From contig NZ_FWFZ01000020.1 of NCBI RefSeq assembly GCF_900172355.1, positions 20,447-84,446 on the forward strand: DNA of 64,000 nt, read 5' to 3'. Positions 19,079 through 28,285 of the stretch are shown one piece after another (position 1 is the stretch's first letter; each line of letters opens with the position of its first letter). The notes below the pieces were generated by a model. That model worked only from the letters and a program-made list of their open reading frames with translations, was not told the origin of the DNA and searched no databases. The DNA is from Roseisalinus antarcticus. GTDB lineage: Bacteria; Pseudomonadota; Alphaproteobacteria; Rhodobacterales; Rhodobacteraceae. Both the position numbers and the translations under genes were made by a program.

Positions 19079-19213
19079 TCAGGCGCTGAGCTTCTTGCGG
19101 CCCTGGGCGCGGCGCGCGTTCAGGATCTTGCGGCCACCCTTGGTCGCCATGCGGGCGCGGAAGCCGTGGCGGTTCTTGCGAACCCGGTTCGAAGGCTGGA
19201 ACGTGCGCTTCAT
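19079..19213 (-). CDS. rpmH: 50S ribosomal protein L34
   Basis: A 44-codon frame reading [18 protein letters not shown] at the start and [18 protein letters not shown] at the end, the whole of L34. A ribosome site (ACGGAGA) lies upstream of ATG 19213. A sigma-70-type promoter lies about 110 bases further upstream at 19322-19350. It is the first gene of rpmH-rnpA-yidD. Confidence 0.97.
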   Translation of the reverse strand: MKRTFQPSNRVRKNRHGFRARMATKGGRKILNARRAQGRKKLSA

Positions 19214-19550
19214 AGCGTATCTCCGTCTGTCTCGGTGAGCTCTGGTCGCTCAGTCTGCTGTCGTGGCCGAGACCCCGCCCGAAGGACGGGGAATCGAGGC
19301 CACAGGAAATTCGAAGCTCAGGCCATAAAGCCGACCACAACGCCTGTCAACGCGCCCGAAGCGGGAATTCTGAAACAAATCCCTGTCCCTGTCCCCGCGG
19401 ATTGTTACAATCCGGCCTTGTTGGCCCGCCGGGACAGGGCCGGGTTGAAACATCCGCGGCGCAGGCATCAAGGCCGCGTGACACCGCTAGGACCTCCCGG
19501 CGCGACGGTCCATGTGTCTGTCAACGCACACGCCACATCGGACCGATCAG
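19214..19550. other. Intergenic region between rpmH and the TVP38 operon
   Basis: This 337-base stretch separates divergent operons. It holds the rpmH promoter (19322-19350, minus strand). I see no plus-strand promoter I would defend, and no gene. Confidence 0.6.
19322..19350 (-). promoter_or_regulatory. Sigma-70-type promoter of rpmH-rnpA-yidD
   Basis: On the minus strand a perfect -35 TTGACA (19350-19345) is followed by a 17-base spacer and the -10 TATGGC (19327-19322). It points toward rpmH, whose ATG lies 109 bases downstream. Confidence 0.8.
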
Positions 19551-20282
19551 ATGACAGATATGCCGCATACCTCGCCCAACCCCCTCCTGCGCCGATTGCC
19601 ATTGGCCGCCATTCTCGTGGTGGCCGGGCTCGGCGCGTTCTTCCTGCGCGACTACCTGAGTTTCCAGACCCTGGCGGAGAATCGCGAGGCGCTGATCGCC
19701 TATCGGGACGCCAACTACCTTGCCACCGTGGCGGCCTTCATGGCGGCCTATGTCGCGATTGTCGCCTTTTCGCTGCCCGGCGCCAGCGTCGCCACCCTGA
19801 CCGGGGGCTTCCTGTTCGCGACCTTCCCCGGCGCCCTGATCAATGTGACCGCCGCCACGCTGGGCGCGATCGCCATCTTTCTCGCCGCCCGCTGGGGCCT
19901 TGGCGAGCGGTTGGCAGACCGGATGGAAGCGAGCGAGGGCACGGTGAAGCGGATCAAGACCGGGATCGACGAGAACCAGTGGTCGATGCTGTTCCTGATA
20001 CGCCTGGTGCCGGCGGTGCCGTTCTTCGTGGCCAACCTGGTGCCGGCGCTGGTGGGGGTGCCGCTGTCGCGCTACGCGATCTCGACATTTCTGGGAATCA
20101 TCCCCGGCGGCGTGGTCTATACCTCCGTGGGCGCGGGCCTCGGCGAGGTGTTCGAGCGCGGAGAGCGGCCCGACCTCGGCATCCTGTTCGAACCGCAGAT
20201 CCTGCTGCCGATCCTGGGGCTTTGTGCGCTGGCCGCGCTGCCCATCCTGATCAAGGCCGTGCGCGGCAAGAAAGGACTCTGA
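19551..20282 (+). CDS. TVP38/TMEM64 (DedA/SNARE-associated fold) membrane protein
   Basis: A 243-residue inner-membrane protein with an N-terminal helix (about 12-34, LPLAAILVVAGLGAFFL). The VTT-domain sequences follow: FSLPGASVATLTGGFLF, INVTAATLGAIAIFLAARWGLG, IRLVPAVPFFVANLVPALVGV and GIIPGGVVYTSVGAGLG. Members are implicated in lipid scrambling or small-solute export. The next gene, a flavin disulfide reductase, starts three bases after its stop; TVP38/reductase pairs are common in bacteria. Start ATG 19551; an ATG at 19560 is also possible. Confidence 0.9.
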   Translation: MTDMPHTSPNPLLRRLPLAAILVVAGLGAFFLRDYLSFQTLAENREALIAYRDANYLATVAAFMAAYVAIVAFSLPGASVATLTGGFLFATFPGALINVTAATLGAIAIFLAARWGLGERLADRMEASEGTVKRIKTGIDENQWSMLFLIRLVPAVPFFVANLVPALVGVPLSRYAISTFLGIIPGGVVYTSVGAGLGEVFERGERPDLGILFEPQILLPILGLCALAALPILIKAVRGKKGL

Positions 20283-20285
20283 CCG

Positions 20286-21701
20286 ATGGAGCGTATCGAC
20301 ACCGACATCTGCATCATCGGCGCCGGATCCGGCGGTCTTTCGGTGGCCGTCGGGGCCGCGCAGATGGGCGCCCGGGTGGTGCTGCTTGAAGGGCACAAGA
20401 TGGGCGGCGATTGCCTGAACTACGGTTGCGTGCCGTCGAAGGCGCTGATCGCGGCCGGCAAACAGGCGCACGCACTCGGTCAGGGTGCGCAATACGGCGT
20501 GGCCGACGCGGCCCCGGTCGTCGACTACGCCGCCGCCAAGGACCACGTCGCGGACGTCATCGCCACAATCGCGCCGGCCGACAGCCAGGAGCGGTTCGAG
20601 GGCCTCGGCGTTCAGGTCATCCGGGAATTCGGTCGCTTCATCTCGAAGACCGAGGTGCAGGCGGGCGACCGGATCATCACGGCGCGGCGCTTTGTCGTGG
20701 CGACCGGGTCCGGCCCGTTCGTGCCGCCGATCGACGGGCTGGACACAGTCACGGTGCATACAAACGAGACGATTTTCGACCTGCGCACGCGGCCGGAGCA
20801 CCTTTTGATCATCGGCGGCGGCAATATCGGGATCGAGATGGCACAGGCCCATGTGCGGCTCGGCTCTCGGGTGACGGTGATCGAGGGGCAGACGGCGCTG
20901 GCGAAGGACGATCCGGAGCACTCGGCCATCGTGCTTGACCGGCTGCGCGCGGAGGGCGTCGAGATCATAGAGGGCGCCCAGGCCGAGCGGGTTTCCGCCA
21001 CCGGCGGCGTGACCGTCCACACCGGCGACCGCGAGATCACCGGCAGCCATCTGCTGATGGCCGTGGGGCGCAAGGTCAATGTCGAGGGGCTGGACCTCGA
21101 CAAGGCCGGCGTGGCCCATGACCGGCGCGGGGTGAAGGTCGGTGCCGACCTGAAATCCGTCAGCAACAAGCGCGTCTATGCCGTGGGCGATGCCGCGGGC
21201 GGGCTGCAATTCACGCACCTGGCCGGGTATCACGCCGGAATCGTCGTCCGCTCGGCCGTTCTGGGCCTGCCTGCCAAGGCCAGGACCGACCATATCCCCT
21301 GGGCCACCTACACCGACCCGGAGCTGGCGCAGGTCGGCCTCACCGAGGCGCAGGCGCGCAAGAAGCACGGCCGCAACCTGACTGTCGTGCGGTCGGACTA
21401 TGCCGAGAACGACCGTGCCATCGCCGAGCGCCGGACCACCGGGCAGATCAAGGTCATGGTGGTGCGCGGCCGTCCCGTGGGCGCCTCCATCGTGGGCCAT
21501 GCCGCGGGCGAATTGATCGGCTATTGGGCCCTGGCCATCGCCAATAATCTCAGGATGCAGGCGATTTCGAACACGGTCCTGCCCTATCCGACGTATAGCG
21601 AGATTAACAAACGGGCGGCGGGTGCCTATTTTGGACCCAAGCTCTTCGAGAGCGCGACAGTGAAGCGCGTGGTTCGCCTTGTCCAAAGGTGGCTGCCCTG
21701 A
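20286..21701 (+). CDS. Dihydrolipoamide dehydrogenase/mercuric-reductase-like FAD disulfide oxidoreductase
   Basis: A 471-residue class-I pyridine nucleotide-disulfide oxidoreductase. The FAD site IIGAGSGGLSVAVGAAQMG is near the N-terminus, the redox pair in GGDCLNYGCVPSKALI near 40-55, and the NAD(P)H-binding GGGNIGIEMAQAHVRLGSRV near residue 178. VYAVGDAAGGLQFTHLAGYHAG follows. A dimerisation domain closes the protein, with TYTDPELAQVGLTEAQA. It lacks the HPT/HE C-terminal motif I would expect in a true lipoamide dehydrogenase, so the substrate is uncertain. Operon with the TVP38 gene and the kinase. Confidence 0.9.
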   Translation: MERIDTDICIIGAGSGGLSVAVGAAQMGARVVLLEGHKMGGDCLNYGCVPSKALIAAGKQAHALGQGAQYGVADAAPVVDYAAAKDHVADVIATIAPADSQERFEGLGVQVIREFGRFISKTEVQAGDRIITARRFVVATGSGPFVPPIDGLDTVTVHTNETIFDLRTRPEHLLIIGGGNIGIEMAQAHVRLGSRVTVIEGQTALAKDDPEHSAIVLDRLRAEGVEIIEGAQAERVSATGGVTVHTGDREITGSHLLMAVGRKVNVEGLDLDKAGVAHDRRGVKVGADLKSVSNKRVYAVGDAAGGLQFTHLAGYHAGIVVRSAVLGLPAKARTDHIPWATYTDPELAQVGLTEAQARKKHGRNLTVVRSDYAENDRAIAERRTTGQIKVMVVRGRPVGASIVGHAAGELIGYWALAIANNLRMQAISNTVLPYPTYSEINKRAAGAYFGPKLFESATVKRVVRLVQRWLP

Positions 21702-21717
21702 GGCGAACGGATAGATC

Positions 21718-23121
21718 ATGCTGAACTCGCTTTCCGGGCGGTTCCTGGTTCTGACGACGGTCTTCGTGATGTTGGCAGAAGTCCTGATCTTCGTGCCGTC
21801 GGTCGCGCGGTTCCGCGAAGACTATCTTCTGCTGCGGCTGGAACGGGCGCAGATCGCCTCTCTGGCCCTGCTGGCCGACGACATGATCGACGCCGACCTG
21901 GAGCGTGAACTGCTCGACAATGCGGGCGTCTTCAACGTCGTGCTGCGGCGCGACGAAGTGCGCCAGCTTGTGCTGTCCTCGCCGATCCCCGAGCCGATCA
22001 ACGCCACCTACGACATGCGCGATGCCTCGGCCTGGCTGCTGATCCGCGACGCGCTGGCCCGGCTGGCCGACCCCACCGACCGGATCATCCGGGTGATGGG
22101 CAACCCGGTCCAGGACGGCGGGCTGCTGATCGAGGTCACGATGGAGACCGGCCCCCTGCGCACCGCCATGCTGGACTACGGGCTGCGCATCCTGGTGCTG
22201 TCGGCGGTCATCTCGATCTTCACCGCCGCGCTGCTGTTCCTGGCCGTGCGGGCGATCCTGGTCAAACCGATCAAGACGCTGGTGCAGTCGATGCAGCGCT
22301 ACGCCGCCGCCCCCGAGGATGCCCGGCACATCGTCACCCCCGGCGCGGGCATCCGCGAGCTGCGCGAGGCCGAAGAGGCGCTGGCCTCGATGCAGACGGA
22401 CCTGACCTCGGCGCTGAAACAGAAGGAACGGCTCGCCCAGCTTGGGGGGGCTGTCTCCAAGATCAGCCACGATCTGCGCAACATCCTGACCTCGGCCCAG
22501 CTTTTCACCGACCGGATCGAAGGGTCGGACGATCCGCTGGTCAAGCGCATGGCGCCCAAGCTGGTGGGCTCGATCACCCGCGCCGTCAGCCTCTGCGAGA
22601 ACACGCTCGCCTTTGGCCGGGTGGACGAGCCGCCGCCGCAGCTGAACCGCCTGCAGCTAGCGGATCTGGTGGCCGATGTGATCGACAGCGAGCGGCTGGC
22701 CGCGGGCGATCACGACATCAGCTTCTCGGAGGATATTCCGCTGGGGCTCACGGTGCGGGCCGATGCCGAACAGCTGTTCCGGGTGGTGGCCAACCTGGTG
22801 CGGAACGCGCGGCAGGCGATCGTGGCGACGGGCAAGCCGGGCGAGATCTGCATCAGCGCGACCGAAGATGACGCTGCCTGGAGCATCACCCTGACGGATA
22901 CCGGCCCCGGCCTTCCGCCCCGGGCGCGCGAACATCTGTTCAAGCCGTTCCAGGGGGGGGCCCGCAAGGGCGGCTCCGGCCTCGGCCTCGCGATCTCGGC
23001 CGATCTGATCCGCGGCCACGGGGGGCGGCTGGAGCTCAAGCGCACCGACGAGACCGGCACCCAGTTCATCATCCGCCTGCCCAAGTCCGACGCGACCCTG
23101 TCGGCCGAAGCGGCGGAGTGA
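21718..23121 (+). CDS. Membrane sensor histidine kinase (orphan)
   Basis: A 467-residue kinase with TM1 (about 7-25), an extracytoplasmic sensor of about 125 residues, TM2 (about 160-182) and HAMP linker (about 183-235). The HisKA phosphoacceptor is His 251 in KISHDLRNILTSAQL, and the HATPase domain has NLVRNARQAI, DTGPGLPPRA and GGSGLGLAISADL. No response regulator is in the window. It starts 16 bases after the reductase, so the three genes form one operon, suggesting redox or membrane-state sensing. The signal is unknown. Confidence 0.9.
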   Translation: MLNSLSGRFLVLTTVFVMLAEVLIFVPSVARFREDYLLLRLERAQIASLALLADDMIDADLERELLDNAGVFNVVLRRDEVRQLVLSSPIPEPINATYDMRDASAWLLIRDALARLADPTDRIIRVMGNPVQDGGLLIEVTMETGPLRTAMLDYGLRILVLSAVISIFTAALLFLAVRAILVKPIKTLVQSMQRYAAAPEDARHIVTPGAGIRELREAEEALASMQTDLTSALKQKERLAQLGGAVSKISHDLRNILTSAQLFTDRIEGSDDPLVKRMAPKLVGSITRAVSLCENTLAFGRVDEPPPQLNRLQLADLVADVIDSERLAAGDHDISFSEDIPLGLTVRADAEQLFRVVANLVRNARQAIVATGKPGEICISATEDDAAWSITLTDTGPGLPPRAREHLFKPFQGGARKGGSGLGLAISADLIRGHGGRLELKRTDETGTQFIIRLPKSDATLSAEAAE

Positions 23122-23193
23122 TCGGACCACATTGGATATTTCCGCGAGCCTCTTGCATCGCCCTGCACTGAGGGCTAAACGGCCCTCATCCGG

Positions 23194-23270
23194 GCGCTGG
23201 TAGCTCAGTTGGATAGAGTACCTGACTACGAATCAGGGGGTCGGGGGTTCGAATCCTCCCCAGCGCGCCA
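23194..23270 (+). tRNA. tRNA-Arg (anticodon ACG)
   Basis: A full 77-base cloverleaf with CCA encoded. The acceptor stem is GCGCTGG/CCAGCGC, the D arm GCTCAGTTGGATAGAGT, and the anticodon arm CCTGA-CTACGAA-TCAGG with ACG at 23228-23230. The T arm contains GGTTCGAATCC. Position 34 A (to inosine) reads CGN codons. An AT-rich orphan gene follows directly. Confidence 0.97.
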
Positions 23271-23462
23271 TTTAACAATCTGTCAGTTGCCGAGCAAAAC
23301 CGACTTTTGCGTCACATCGCTGACCCAGAGCGAGGCGCTACGTCCGAAGGCCGGGGCCGGGCGGTCATTCGTGAAAATTGCAGCGAACGGCAAGAACGAG
23401 CCCAAAGTTCCGGTTTTCTGCGAGATGGCGAATGACGGCTTTGCGGGAATTGTGCCCCTGCA

Positions 23463-24119
23463 TCATTTAAAACCCATTTTTGTAATGTCGAACTGTTCTG
23501 CAAACATCTTCCCCAGATGTTCTGGGTTAACGCCATCACGAAAGGCTCGTTTGGTTGGCTCATCATCCATAATGTCGATCAACGAAAAGCCCTTTTCATC
23601 AGGTGCTAGTACCGGGTTTTGTTTCCCTGCAGCAACTTTGTATCGATCAAACCATTCGTCCCAGCCGTCCTCGTTTTGGTTCATCAAGTTGTCGATCTCC
23701 TGACCTAACGGCGACGCGGCGAACTCTTCGGAAATTCGGGTGAAAGTTTTAGCGGCGGTGTCAAGCAAATCCATATCCAGATTGTTCAACGGATACAGCT
23801 TACCGTTTACGGACACCTCGTTGAGGATGTTACCGAGGCACATCGCAAAGCAGTTGCTGTTTGGGTTCCCAATCTCAAGAACGTCTATTGCGTTTGAAAA
23901 TGCTGAAGCAGCTAGTGAAATTTTGTGCGGTCTCTGGCCAAATCGTCCATCGAACAGATGGGGATTCTTCGTCCATACGGCATCAACTAAGCTCGTTGCA
24001 GACGACGCGGGGTCGTTATCAAAAAACCCACTTTTTTGCTGCATCTCCAAGAGGTTTTGAACGATAACCGCTGCCTCACTTTTTTTGAATGTATCTTTAA
24101 TGCCGCCAAATAATCTCAT
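23463..24119 (-). CDS. Hypothetical protein in AT-rich DNA next to tRNA-Arg (probable foreign gene)
   Basis: A 218-residue protein that I do not recognise. It begins MRLFGGIKDTFKKSEAAVIV and is soluble, with no signal peptide or membrane helix. Middle stretches include SLVDAVWTKNPHLFDGR and GNPNSNCFAMCLGNILNEV; the C-terminal third is acidic with NQNEDGWDEWFDRYKVAAG. Base and codon use (many AAA, TTT, AAT, GAT codons) differ plainly from the GC-rich neighbours, pointing to horizontal acquisition. No integrase or copy of the tRNA 3' end was found nearby. Confidence 0.75.
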   Translation of the reverse strand: MRLFGGIKDTFKKSEAAVIVQNLLEMQQKSGFFDNDPASSATSLVDAVWTKNPHLFDGRFGQRPHKISLAASAFSNAIDVLEIGNPNSNCFAMCLGNILNEVSVNGKLYPLNNLDMDLLDTAAKTFTRISEEFAASPLGQEIDNLMNQNEDGWDEWFDRYKVAAGKQNPVLAPDEKGFSLIDIMDDEPTKRAFRDGVNPEHLGKMFAEQFDITKMGFK

Positions 24120-24528
24120 TTTTCGTTCCTAATTGTCCAAGGTAACCAGCTTCGCCTCGTCGGTGCCGACAGCGGGGCTGTAACGCGGCTCTCTGATTGA
24201 TCTAGGCGTTTGCGAAGCCAGTGTATCTATGCCTGACCTTTGAGATTCAAGAGTGGTCATTGGCGCAGCCGCAGCGAAAGCTCACTTTGTCCGCACATCG
24301 AACCCTCGCCCGTTCAGCGTCGAAGGTCCGGTCTGGGTCAGAAATGCTCGGCATTTGGGTCGGAATTGTTTGGCACGGCGCACTGACAGGATTCATGGAA
24401 TTTGCCGGAAAGAGTCGGAAATGCGCGATATTCGACACAAACCTTCCCTTCCAGATCTGACGATGGCTGAAGCCGGGCCGCATTTGTGCGGGGTCGCTGG
24501 GGTGTCTGTCTGCGCGGTGGCGGGGGCG
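24120..24528. other. Intergenic region without recognisable genes
   Basis: These 409 bases lie between the AT-rich orphan gene and the small membrane protein. Short frames exist on both strands, but none has a convincing ribosome site or recognisable product. The stretch rises gradually in GC from left to right, as at the edge of an inserted segment. Confidence 0.5.
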
Positions 24529-24858
24529 TCAGGCGTTCCGTGCGGGAGGATCGCGCCAGAGGGCGGCGAACAGACCCAGCGAGGCGCAGATGTTGCAGGC
24601 GGCGATCGCCCAGTAGAGCGGTGCCGGGCCGATCTCCGGCGTGGCGGCCAGGAAAATGGCAAAGCTTGTCCCGGCCGGAAGAAGAAGGAACGTCAGCCAG
24701 GCAAGTCCGCGCATCGCCCGGGAGAGGCCAGCCGCAAGCCCCAGGGACAAAAGCCCCGCGCCGATCAGGACGGCCGAGGCGAGCGCAGCGCCCATCGTCG
24801 CGGCGGCGGCCAGGTGGAGGGCGGCGGAGAGCATCAGGAAACGGGCGGCGGCTTTCAT
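24529..24858 (-). CDS. Small integral membrane protein, unknown function
   Basis: A 109-residue, very hydrophobic protein with four likely helices (FLMLSAALHLAAAATMGAAL, SAVLIGAGLLSLGLAAGL, GLAWLTFLLLPAGTSFAIF and LYWAIAACNICASLGLFAAL) and a short polar tail. I do not recognise the family. Its ATG is two bases from the stop of the cytochrome gene upstream, so it is probably the last gene of the iorA-iorB-cytochrome operon. A role in electron transfer or complex assembly is only inferred from position. Confidence 0.65.
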   Translation of the reverse strand: MKAAARFLMLSAALHLAAAATMGAALASAVLIGAGLLSLGLAAGLSRAMRGLAWLTFLLLPAGTSFAIFLAATPEIGPAPLYWAIAACNICASLGLFAALWRDPPARNA

Positions 24859-24859
24859 C

Positions 24860-25494
24860 TCAATCCTCCGGATCGGCGGGGCAGGGTTGGCCGGCGACGC
24901 CCCAGATCAGAACGTCGTTCACGTGATCCTCCAGGGAATAGGGGGCCGGCTCTCGGGTGCCGCCCGGCGCCCATCCCCAGAGGACAAAGCCGTGGTGCCC
25001 CGCGTCCGTGACCAGGTGTTCGGCGAGGCCCATCCAGTCGCGCCCGCCGTTGCGCTCTGGGTCGGACAACTGGGCGCAGACTTCGGCGCTGGTCTTGCCG
25101 AACCACTCGAATTCGACGGGGGCCAGCTGCCAGGGCAGGCCCACATGCGGGGCCGCGTGGGGCAGGTCATTGGGCTGCTCCGATTGGGCGTGACAGGTGG
25201 CGCAGGGCAGGAATTCCACGCCGATCCGGCTGTCTCCGGCGTTGACGTTCATGCCGTGGGGGCGGGCCTCGCCGTAGGAGGGCCCGGACCACATCGGGAC
25301 GTTCGACGGCCCGACATGGCAATTGGCGCAGCGGGGGTGGCTGGTGACCTCATAGATGCGGGCCCAGGCGTCCTGTCCTTCGGCGAGCGTCGCGGATGCG
25401 GGGGGGGGGCAAGCGGGATCGCGGGCCGGTCGTCACCCTCTGCAAGGGCCGGCTGGGCGGACAACAGGAGGGCGGCGAGACAGGTGCGGATCAT
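24860..25494 (-). pseudogene. Di-haem cytochrome c, frameshifted in a poly-C tract
   Basis: The gene starts at ATG 25494 with a clear signal peptide (MIRTCLAALLLSAQPALA). It runs to IPLAPP, where a run of ten C on the coding strand (G on the plus strand, 25400-25409) puts it out of frame. One base more restores a continuous 211-residue protein with two CxxCH haem sites, CANCHVG and CATCHAQ, ending PCPADPED. It would be the periplasmic electron acceptor of the IorAB dehydrogenase encoded just upstream. The cause could be a true indel, slipped-strand switching or a base-calling error in the homopolymer. Confidence 0.75.
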
Positions 25495-25503
25495 GGCGGG
25501 CCC

Positions 25504-27744
25504 TCAGACGAAGCGGATGAAGTTGTGGAACGGCATCTCGCGCAGGCGCTGACCCGTCGCGTCGAAGATCGCGTTTGCCAGCGCCGGTGCGGCGGGCGGA
25601 ACGGGCGGTTCACCGATGCCGCGGACCGTGCGGTTGTTGGTCAGGGTGCGGACCTCGATCTGCGGTGTCTGGTAGAGGCGCATGCCTTCGGCCGCGTGGT
25701 AATTGGTCTGCTGCGCAATGCCGTCGGAATAAGTCACCTCGGAATTGATCGCGTGGCCGAGCCCCCAGACGACGCCGCCCTGGATCTGGTTCTCCGTATT
25801 GACCGGATCGACGATCATGCCGGCATCGGCGGCGACCCAGACCTTGTCCACGCGGATGCCGTCGGGGGTGTTCGTCACCTCGACAACCTCGGCCACCGGG
25901 ACGCCGAAACTTTCCACCAGGGCCACGCCGCGGCCCTTGCCCTCGCCCAGGGGGGCGCCCCAGTCCGACATCTCGGCGACGGTGCGCAGCACCTCGGCCG
26001 CGACCGGCGAGTCGATCAGGCGGAGGCGCTCGTCGATCGGGTCGGCGCCGGCGGCGCGGATCAGCTCGTCGAGGAAGCTCTCGATGTAGAAGCCGCCCGA
26101 CGAGGCGCCGACCGACCGCCAGCTGGATGTCGGCGCGAGTTCCGGAACGGCATAGGCCCGGACGCGGAAATCCGACAGGTTGCCGTAGGGCGCGTTCCAG
26201 ACGCCGGCCGGGATCTGCAGGTCGGGCCCGGGAGAGGGCTGACCCAGCCGCCGGAATTGTGACCGCAGGGCCGATACGGCGGCCACCTGGATGTCAATCG
26301 TCCGGACCTGCCCGTCGCGAATGGCGCCCCTGCCGCGGGCCATGCCGATATGGCGGGGAAAGTCCTGCACGAAGTCCTCTTCGCGGGCATAGGTCATCTT
26401 GATCGGGGTGCCGCTCAGGCGCGTTGCGATCTCGGCGGCCTGCCGGACGAAGTCCAGCTCCAGCCGGTGGCCGAAACTTCCGCCGGAATGCTGGTTGTGG
26501 AAGACCACGGCGTCGGGCTCGTGGCCGGTCACGTCGGCCACGACCTGTTGCAGGAAGCCCGGCGTCTGGTGACCGGTCCAGACCTCGGCGCCGTCGTCCG
26601 TCACCCGGACGATGGCATTGAGTGGCTCCAGCGGCTGGTGAGCGACATAGGGCGTGCGATACTCGGCCTCGATTACCTCTGCGGCCGAGAGCGCGGCCCC
26701 AGCGTCGCCGATGTCGCGCCAGAGCCGGTCGAGCCTGTCTTCGGTGAAGGACCGGGCGACCTCGGCCCAATGGTCGGCCTGTTCGGGGGGATAGGGGGCG
26801 GGGGCCCAGTCGATCTCCACCGCCCTTGCGGCCTGGAAGGCTCGCCAGGTGTTGTCGGCCAGAACGGCGATGCCGTTGGTGATCTCGATGATGTCGCGCA
26901 CGCCGGGCATGTCGCGAGCCGCGGACGCGTCATAGCCCAGCATGGCGGCCCGGCGCGGGTTCGTCCGGACGGTCGCATGCACCATGCCGGGCACCTCCAG
27001 GTCGATACCGTAAAGCTGCCGACCGGTGGACTTGGCGACCACATCGCGCCGCTCCGACGGCTTGCCGATCAGCCGCCACCGGTCCGGGGACCGGAGCGTG
27101 ACCTGCTGCACCGGGTCCAGCGTCGCGGCGGTGGCTGCGAGGTCTGTGTAGGGCAGGCGGGTCCCGTCGGGCAGGACAACCGCCCCGCTCTCGGTCTTCA
27201 GCTCATTGACCGCGATGCCGGAAACCTCGGCGGCGGCCAGCTTGAGCGTCTCGCGGGCGACGGCGCCGGCCTGGCGGAGCTTATCGAAACTGTCCGGGGT
27301 GGAGGTCGACCCGCCGGTGCCCTGAAGCCCCGTGACCTTGACGAATGCGCCAAGCGCGGCCCGCGCGGTCTCGGCGCCCAGGCTCGTGTCGGTCGACAGG
27401 AAAGGGGCGCCTTCGGCAGCGAAGGCGTGGTTGTAATAGGCGGGGGACGGGGGGCCATACTCGGTCAAGAACTGGCCGTGGTCCAGGTCGAGCTCTTCGG
27501 CGATCAGGGTGGCCTGCATGTGGACCACGCCCTGGCCGATGTCGGCATGGGGGGTGATCAGGGTGATCCTGTCCGCGCTGATCTTGACCCAGGGGTTGAA
27601 GGTCGCCTCGTCCTCGGCCAGCCCGTCTTCCAGCGGGTTGGCATGTGGCCGGGCGACCATGAAAGTGCCGAAGGCCACGCCCCCGGCAATGGCGGCGGAG
27701 CCGATCAGAAAGGCGCGGCGGCCGACCTTGCGCAGTGTTCCCAT
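25504..27744 (-). CDS. iorB: Aldehyde/isoquinoline 1-oxidoreductase-type molybdenum hydroxylase, large (beta) subunit
   Basis: A 746-residue xanthine-oxidase-family large subunit of the periplasmic IorB type. It has a twin-arginine-like N-terminus (KVGRRAFLIGSAAIAGG) and no fused iron-sulfur domain. Cofactor-region sequences include GQGVVHMQATLIAEELD, GGSFGHRLELDFVRQAAEI, GGVVWGLGHAINSEVTYSDG, and the C-terminal GIGEPPVPPAAPALANAIFDATG with the catalytic-Glu-type GEPPVPP. The start at 27744 (MGTLRK) is chosen; 5' extension runs into iorA. It follows iorA by five bases. Substrate unknown; the family oxidises N-heterocycles and aldehydes. Confidence 0.9.
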   Translation of the reverse strand: MGTLRKVGRRAFLIGSAAIAGGVAFGTFMVARPHANPLEDGLAEDEATFNPWVKISADRITLITPHADIGQGVVHMQATLIAEELDLDHGQFLTEYGPPSPAYYNHAFAAEGAPFLSTDTSLGAETARAALGAFVKVTGLQGTGGSTSTPDSFDKLRQAGAVARETLKLAAAEVSGIAVNELKTESGAVVLPDGTRLPYTDLAATAATLDPVQQVTLRSPDRWRLIGKPSERRDVVAKSTGRQLYGIDLEVPGMVHATVRTNPRRAAMLGYDASAARDMPGVRDIIEITNGIAVLADNTWRAFQAARAVEIDWAPAPYPPEQADHWAEVARSFTEDRLDRLWRDIGDAGAALSAAEVIEAEYRTPYVAHQPLEPLNAIVRVTDDGAEVWTGHQTPGFLQQVVADVTGHEPDAVVFHNQHSGGSFGHRLELDFVRQAAEIATRLSGTPIKMTYAREEDFVQDFPRHIGMARGRGAIRDGQVRTIDIQVAAVSALRSQFRRLGQPSPGPDLQIPAGVWNAPYGNLSDFRVRAYAVPELAPTSSWRSVGASSGGFYIESFLDELIRAAGADPIDERLRLIDSPVAAEVLRTVAEMSDWGAPLGEGKGRGVALVESFGVPVAEVVEVTNTPDGIRVDKVWVAADAGMIVDPVNTENQIQGGVVWGLGHAINSEVTYSDGIAQQTNYHAAEGMRLYQTPQIEVRTLTNNRTVRGIGEPPVPPAAPALANAIFDATGQRLREMPFHNFIRFV

Positions 27745-27749
27745 GTGGC

Positions 27750-28208
27750 TCAGGCCCCCATCCGGCTTGCCGCCAACCGGACGGCCGCGCGGATCCGGGG
27801 ATAGGTGCCGCAGCGGCAGAGGTTGCCCGACATCAACCGGTCGATGGTCTCGTCGGAGGGGTTCGGATCCCCCTCGAGCAGAGAGATCGCCTGCATGATC
27901 TGGCCGGACTGGCAGTAACCGCACTGGGCGACCTGGGTCTCGATCCAGGCCCGCTGGACCGGGTGCACGGAATCCTCCTCGCCGAGCCCCTCGATGGTGG
28001 TGATCCGGGCCCCGTCGAGCGTGCCGATCGGGTGTTGGCAGGCCCGCACGGCAAGGCCGTCCACATGGACCGTGCAGGCGCCGCATTGGGCGATGCCGCA
28101 GCCATACTTGGTTCCGGTCAGGCCCAGCTCGTCGCGCAGGACCCACAGCAGGGGCATGTCGGGTTCGACGTCGACCTCGTGGGATGTTCCGTTGACCGTG
28201 ATCCGCAT
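27750..28208 (-). CDS. iorA: (2Fe-2S)-binding small (alpha) subunit of IorAB-type dehydrogenase
   Basis: A 152-residue protein with two [2Fe-2S] clusters. The plant-type cluster is ligated by [16 protein letters not shown] with a further Cys in ACQHPIG; the second by [10 protein letters not shown] and [11 protein letters not shown]. It passes electrons from the molybdenum centre of IorB. ATG 28208 is preceded by GGAGGTCACCC on the minus strand, a strong ribosome site. The gene is divergent from a TetR regulator with an inverted repeat between them. Confidence 0.93.
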   Translation of the reverse strand: MRITVNGTSHEVDVEPDMPLLWVLRDELGLTGTKYGCGIAQCGACTVHVDGLAVRACQHPIGTLDGARITTIEGLGEEDSVHPVQRAWIETQVAQCGYCQSGQIMQAISLLEGDPNPSDETIDRLMSGNLCRCGTYPRIRAAVRLAASRMGA

Positions 28209-28285
28209 GGGTGACCTCCTCGAACAACTCTACCCAGCCGGACCCATCGCCCGCGCTGTTGACAGATTTACATATTTTGAAAAAA

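Noticed and set aside
19521..21719. 732-codon minus-strand frame across the TVP38 and reductase genes
   Set aside because: Antisense to two clear genes with intact motifs.
23280..24530. Second copy of the tRNA-Arg 3' end as attachment site
   Set aside because: No repeat of the T-arm or acceptor sequence was found in the AT-rich segment or at its right edge.
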